Origin: Pratylenchus scribneri
Lineage: Eukaryota > Nematoda > Chromadorea > Rhabditida > Pratylenchidae
Assembly (NCBI GenBank): GCA_030063045.1
Contig: JAQSEB010000058.1
Span: 1,656,070 to 1,720,069 of the forward strand
Direction: 5' to 3'
Length of the DNA stretch: 64,000 nt
The position numbers were made by a program, and so were the translations under genes. Under the pieces are notes generated by a model. That model was not told the DNA's origin, made no database searches, and was given only the letters and a program-made list of their open reading frames with translations. Of the stretch, positions 58,501-64,000 are shown piece by piece (the stretch's first letter is position 1; each line of letters begins with the position of its first letter).

Positions 58501-61500
58501 TAGGGTTAGGTAGGTAGGGTAGGGGGGAAAATTTCAAAAAACTAGAAAATTCCTAAAAAAATTCGAAAAATCATAGAAAAAAATGAGAAAAATCCCGAAA
58601 ATCGGGGAAAAATCAATGAAAAATAGGCCTCGCTGGAAGCGATTTTCAAAATGAAAAATGAAAAATTCCCAAAAAAATTCGCCTCGGCCAGCCTAAAGGC
58701 GTGGCCGAGTTTTGAAAAATTCTTTTAAAAAAAAATCGGCCCGAAAAAAATCGAAAAAAAAGCCTGGAAGGCAGAGGCTGAAAAAAAAGAAAATAACTGA
58801 AAAAAAGAGAAAAAAGAGGAAGAAAAAAAAATAAGAAAAAAAAAGTTAGAATTGACTAAGAAAAAACTAAGAAATTTAGAAAGAAAATAGAGGCGAATAG
58901 GCAGGTAAGTGTGATTAGAAAGAGAGAGAGGATACTGTATTTTTAGAAGAGAAAAATTAGTAGGGGCTTAGGTATAGGGTTTCTAGGGCCCTTGGGGAAG
59001 AGATTAAAAAACTAAGAAATTTAGAAAATCTAAGAAAACTAAGAAAAACAATAGAAGCCATTATGTATTGGCTGATTGAGAGAAAAAGAGAAAAAAAAAT
59101 TTCAGACAGCGCCAGGATGTCCGCCTATCGCCAGGGTATCCGCATAGAGCTTGGGTATGGGCTAGGGTCTAGGGTTAGGGCTAGGGGTTAGGGTTAGGTA
59201 GGTAGGTAGGGTAGGGGGAAAAATTTCAAAAAATTCGAAAAAACATGAAAAAACATGAAAAAATCAAAAAAAACCGAAAAAAATCGCAAAAATCGGGGAA
59301 AAATCAATGAAAAACAGGCTTCGCCGGAGGCGATTTTCAAAATGAAAAAAGAAAAATTCCAAAAAAAATTCGCCTCGGCCGGCCTAAAGGCCTGGCCGAG
59401 TTTTGAAATATTCTTTTTGGGAAAAAACGGCCCAGAAAAAAATTGGAAAAAAATATGCCCGGAAGGCAGAGGCTGGAAAAAAAGAAAATAATTGAAAAAT
59501 AGAGAAAAAAGAGAAATAAGAAAAAAAAAGTTAGAATTGACTAAGAAAAAACTAAGAAATTTAGAAAGAAAATAGAGGCGAATAGGCAGGTAAGTGTGAT
59601 TAGAAAGAGAGAGAGGATACTGTATTTTTAGAAGAGAAAAATTAGTAGGGGCTTAGGTATAGGGTTTCTAGGGCCCTTGGGGAATCCAATAAAAAACTAA
59701 GAAATTTAGAAAAATCTAAGAAAACTAAGAAAAACAATAGCAGCCATTAGATATTGGCTGATCAGAGAAAAAGAGAAAAAGAAAATTTCGGGAGAGCGCC
59801 AGGATGTCCGCCTATCGCCAGGGTATCCGCATAGAGCTTGGGTATGGGCTAGGGTCTAGGGTTAGGGCTAGGGGTTAGGGTTAGGTAGGTAGGGTAGGGG
59901 GGAAAATTTCAAAAAACTAGAAAATTCCTAAAAAAATTCGAAAAATCATAGAAAAAAATGAGAAAAATCCCGAAAATCGGGGAAAAATCAATGAAAAATA
60001 GGCCTCGCTGGAAGCGATTTTCAAAATGAAAAATGAAAAATTCCCAAAAAAATTCGCCTCGGCCAGCCTAAAGGCGTGGCCGAGTTTTGAAAAATTCTTT
60101 TAAAAAAAAATCGGCCCGAAAAAAATCGAAAAAAAAGCCTGGAAGGCAGAGGCTGAAAAAAAAGAAAATAACTGAAAAAAAGAGAAAAAAGAGGAAGAAA
60201 AAAAAATAAGAAAAAAAAAGTTAGAATTGACTAAGAAAAAACTAAGAAATTTAGAAAGAAAATAGAGGCGAATAGGCAGGTAAGTGTGATTAGAAAGAGA
60301 GAGAGGATACTGTATTTTTAGAAGAGAAAAATTAGTAGGGGCTTAGGTATAGGGTTTCTAGGGCCCTTGGGGAATCCAATAAAAAACTAAGAAATTTAGA
60401 AAAATCTAAGAAAACTAAGAAAAACAATAGCAGCCATTAGATATTGGCTGATCAGAGAAAAAGAGAAAAAGAAAATTTCGGGAGAGCGCCAGGATGTCCG
60501 CCTATCGCCAGGGTATCCGCATAGAGCTTGGGTATGGGCTAGGGTCTAGGGTTAGGGCTAGGGGTTAGGGTTAGGTAGGTAGGGTAGGGGGGAAAATTTC
60601 AAAAAACTAGAAAATTCCTAAAAAAATTCGAAAAATCATAGAAAAAAATGAGAAAAATCCCGAAAATCGGGGAAAAATCAATGAAAAATAGGCCTCGCTG
60701 GAAGCGATTTTCAAAATGAAAAATGAAAAATTCCCAAAAAAATTCGCCTCGGCCAGCCTAAAGGCGTGGCCGAGTTTTGAAAAATTCTTTTAAAAAAAAA
60801 TCGGCCCGAAAAAAATCGAAAAAAAAGCCTGGAAGGCAGAGGCTGAAAAAAAAGAAAATAACTGAAAAAAAGAGAAAAAAGAGGAAGAAAAAAAAATAAG
60901 AAAAAAAAAGTTAGAATTGACTAAGAAAAAACTAAGAAATTTAGAAAGAAAATAGAGGCGAATAGGCAGGTAAGTGTGATTAGAAAGAGAGAGAGGATAC
61001 TGTATTTTTAGAAGAGAAAAATTAGTAGGGGCTTAGGTATAGGGTTTCTAGGGCCCTTGGGGAATCCAATAAAAAACTAAGAAATTTAGAAAAATCTAAG
61101 AAAACTAAGAAAAACAATAGCAGCCATTAGATATTGGCTGATCAGAGAAAAAGAGAAAAAGAAAATTTCGGGAGAGCGCCAGGATGTCCGCCTATCGCCA
61201 GGGTATCCGCATAGAGCTTGGGTATGGGCTAGGGTCTAGGGTTAGGGCTAGGGGTTAGGGTTAGGTAGGTAGGGTAGGGGGGAAAATTTCAAAAAACTAG
61301 AAAATTCCTAAAAAAATTCGAAAAATCATAGAAAAAAATGAGAAAAATCCCGAAAATCGGGGAAAAATCAATGAAAAATAGGCCTCGCTGGAAGCGATTT
61401 TCAAAATGAAAAATGAAAAATTCCCAAAAAAATTCGCCTCGGCCAGCCTAAAGGCGTGGCCGAGTTTTGAAAAATTCTTTTAAAAAAAAATCGGCCCGAA

Positions 61501-63119
61501 AAAAATCGAAAAAAAAGCCTGGAAGGCAGAGGCTGAAAAAAAAGAAAATAACTGAAAAAAAGAGAAAAAAGAGGAAGAAAAAAAAATAAGAAAAAAAAAG
61601 TTAGAATTGACTAAGAAAAAACTAAGAAATTTAGAAAGAAAATAGAGGCGAATAGGCAGGTAAGTGTGATTAGAAAGAGAGAGAGGATACTGTATTTTTA
61701 GAAGAGAAAAATTAGTAGGGGCTTAGGTATAGGGTTTCTAGGGCCCTTGGGGAATCCAATAAAAAACTAAGAAATTTAGAAAAATCTAAGAAAACTAAGA
61801 AAAACAATAGCAGCCATTAGATATTGGCTGATCAGAGAAAAAGAGAAAAAGAAAATTTCGGGAGAGCGCCAGGATGTCCGCCTATCGCCAGGGTATCCGC
61901 ATAGAGCTTGGGTATGGGCTAGGGTCTAGGGTTAGGGCTAGGGGTTAGGGTTAGGTAGGTAGGGTAGGGGGGAAAATTTCAAAAAACTAGAAAATTCCTA
62001 AAAAAATTCGAAAAATCATAGAAAAAAATGAGAAAAATCCCGAAAATCGGGGAAAAATCAATGAAAAATAGGCCTCGCTGGAAGCGATTTTCAAAATGAA
62101 AAATGAAAAATTCCCAAAAAAATTCGCCTCGGCCAGCCTAAAGGCGTGGCCGAGTTTTGAAAAATTCTTTTAAAAAAAAATCGGCCCGAAAAAAATCGAA
62201 AAAAAAGCCTGGAAGGCAGAGGCTGAAAAAAAAGAAAATAACTGAAAAAAAGAGAAAAAAGAGGAAGAAAAAAAAATAAGAAAAAAAAAGTTAGAATTGA
62301 CTAAGAAAAAACTAAGAAATTTAGAAAGAAAATAGAGGCGAATAGGCAGGTAAGTGTGATTAGAAAGAGAGAGAGGATACTGTATTTTTAGAAGAGAAAA
62401 ATTAGTAGGGGCTTAGGTATAGGGTTTCTAGGGCCCTTGGGGAATCCAATAAAAAACTAAGAAATTTAGAAAAATCTAAGAAAACTAAGAAAAACAATAG
62501 CAGCCATTAGATATTGGCTGATCAGAGAAAAAGAGAAAAAGAAAATTTCGGGAGAGCGCCAGGATGTCCGCCTATCGCCAGGGTATCCGCATAGAGCTTG
62601 GGTATGGGCTAGGGTCTAGGGTTAGGGCTAGGGGTTAGGGTTAGGTAGGTAGGGTAGGGGGGAAAATTTCAAAAAACTAGAAAATTCCTAAAAAAATTCG
62701 AAAAATCATAGAAAAAAATGAGAAAAATCCCGAAAATCGGGGAAAAATCAATGAAAAATAGGCCTCGCTGGAAGCGATTTTCAAAATGAAAAATGAAAAA
62801 TTCCCAAAAAAATTCGCCTCGGCCAGCCTAAAGGCGTGGCCGAGTTTTGAAAAATTCTTTTAAAAAAAAATCGGCCCGAAAAAAATCGAAAAAAAAGCCT
62901 GGAAGGCAGAGGCTGAAAAAAAAGAAAATAACTGAAAAAAAGAGAAAAAAGAGGAAGAAAAAAAAATAAGAAAAAAAAAGTTAGAATTGACTAAGAAAAA
63001 ACTAAGAAATTTAGAAAGAAAATAGAGGCGAATAGGCAGGTAAGTGTGATTAGAAAGAGAGAGAGGATACTGTATTTTTAGAAGAGAAAAATTAGTAGGG
63101 GCTTAGGTATAGGGTTTCT

Positions 63120-63804
63120 AGGGCCCTTGGGGAATCCAATAAAAAACTAAGAAATTTAGAAAAATCTAAGAAAACTAAGAAAAACAATAGCAGCCATTAG
63201 ATATTGGCTGATCAGAGAAAAAGAGAAAAAGAAAATTTCGGGAGAGCGCCAGGATGTCCGCCTATCGCCAGGGTATCCGCATAGAGCTTGGGTATGGGCT
63301 AGGGTCTAGGGTTAGGGCTAGGGGTTAGGGTTAGGTAGGTAGGGTAGGGGGGAAAATTTCAAAAAACTAGAAAATTCCTAAAAAAATTCGAAAAATCATA
63401 GAAAAAAATGAGAAAAATCCCGAAAATCGGGGAAAAATCAATGAAAAATAGGCCTCGCTGGAAGCGATTTTCAAAATGAAAAATGAAAAATTCCCAAAAA
63501 AATTCGCCTCGGCCAGCCTAAAGGCGTGGCCGAGTTTTGAAAAATTCTTTTTGGGAAAAAACGGCCCAGAAAAAAATTGGAAAAAAATATGCCCGGAAGG
63601 CAGAGGCTGGAAAAAAAGAAAATAATTGAAAAATAGAGAAAAAAGAGAAATAAGAAAAAAAAAGTTAGAATTGACTAAGAAAAAAACTAAGAAATTTAGA
63701 AAGAAAATAGAGGCGAATAGGCAGGTAAGTGTGATTAGAAAGAGAGAGAGGATACTGTATTTTTAGAAGAGAAAAATTAGTAGGGGCTTAGGTATAGGGT
63801 TTCT
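63120..63804 (+). repeat. Hybrid B/A unit (685 bp)
   Basis: The front is B (GGGGAATCC, TTCGGGAGAG, B hairpins), but from about 63545 the sequence becomes A type (TTTTTGGGAAAAAACGGCCCAG). The join lies within the shared TTGAAA.ATTCTTTT segment. There is one extra A in the AAAAAAACTAAG run near 63685. It marks an unequal exchange or gene-conversion join. Confidence 0.9.
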
Positions 63805-64000
63805 AGGGCCCTTGGGGAAGAGATTAAAAAAATAAGAAATTTTGAAAAACTAATAAGAAAAACAATAGAAGCCATTATGTATCGGCTGATGAGAGAAAAA
63901 GAGAAAAAAAAATTTCAGACAGCGCCAGGATGTCCGCCTCAAGCCAGGGTATCCGCATAGAGCTTGGGTATGGGCTAGGGTCTAGGGTTAGGGCTAGGGG

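Larger units (their letters stand above)
29395..64000 (+). repeat. Homogeneous higher-order satellite array with telomere-like G-blocks
   Basis: Using the AGGGCCCTTGGGG anchor as unit start there are 50 complete units and a partial one. A1 units (668 bp) start at 29492, 36355, 39778, 48716, 54204, 57627, and partial at 63805. A2 units (685 bp) start at 30850, 32915, 34290, 37713, 41136, 45961, 50764, 52139, 55562, 58985. All others are B (690 bp), 33 copies, except the 685-bp hybrid at 63120. The lengths sum exactly to the distance 29492-63805. Each unit runs: anchor, A-rich spacer, AGCC..GGCT motif, GTCCGCC/TATCCGC block, G-rich block, A-rich spacer, two hairpins, A-rich spacer, GGCGAATAGGCAG, 42-nt mini-intron-like segment. 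Units of one type look essentially identical. The array continues past the right edge. Telomeric or subtelomeric satellite is the preferred reading; interstitial satellite is the alternative. Confidence 0.97.

Noticed and set aside
29395..64000. CRISPR-like array
   Set aside because: Units are about 690 bp and the whole unit is repeated; there are no unique spacers and the host is a eukaryote.
29395..64000. rDNA or other coding tandem repeat
   Set aside because: No rRNA-like or protein-like conserved segment is visible; the unit is mainly purine-rich simple sequence.

Overview
The window looks like a chromosome-end region of an AT-rich nematode, most likely a plant-parasitic tylenchid (Meloidogyne or a relative). 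The genus is an inference. It rests on the AT-rich composition, many introns of 38-60 nt, two ATGs placed just behind splice-acceptor-like sequences as in SL trans-spliced genes, and frequent GC-AG introns. The sequence splits into a gene-bearing half (1-26.8 kb) and a repeat half (about 27-64 kb) that runs off the right edge.

Gene half. I could assemble four multi-exon protein genes with splice phases that close in every exon. (1) + strand, 1801-7135: a secreted-looking Pro/Thr/Gly-rich protein of unknown function with an ordered C-terminal segment. One of its introns holds a TA-flanked, terminal-inverted-repeat element. (2) - strand, 9327-7679: a protein with two successive GNAT acetyltransferase domains. 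(3) + strand, 11068-15633: an amnionless homologue, the membrane partner of cubilin in endocytic uptake. (4) + strand, 19832-26807: a rhodopsin-family GPCR, probably a peptide receptor, with a long low-complexity tail. Genes 1 and 2 converge, genes 2 and 3 diverge, and a 4.2-kb gene-free spacer separates 3 and 4. Seven of the 45 introns I resolve need a GC donor rather than GT to keep the frame. A 403-bp fold-back element lies between genes 2 and 3.

Transition (26.8-29.4 kb). This contains a decayed copy of the last two exons of the GPCR gene and degenerate copies of the downstream repeat. The + strand becomes strongly purine-rich.

Repeat half (about 29.4 kb to the end). It is a homogeneous tandem array of 50 complete units plus a partial one. 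There are three unit types by length: A1 (668 bp, 6 copies), A2 (685 bp, 10 copies), B (690 bp, 33 copies), and one 685-bp B/A hybrid. Types follow a higher-order order (A1-B-A2-B-B, 3423 bp), and a stretch of about 14.6 kb recurs at an exact 17,849-bp offset. Every unit carries a block of about 65 bp with nine G-runs of the type TAGGG/TTAGGG. The G-rich strand points 5'->3' away from the genes, the orientation expected of a telomere. Each unit also has two hairpins whose A/B differences keep pairing, and a 42-nt segment that looks like a spliceable mini-intron. The canonical nematode TTAGGC tandem repeat is absent. My leading interpretation is a non-canonical telomeric or subtelomeric satellite; terminal position and transcription are not shown by the sequence.
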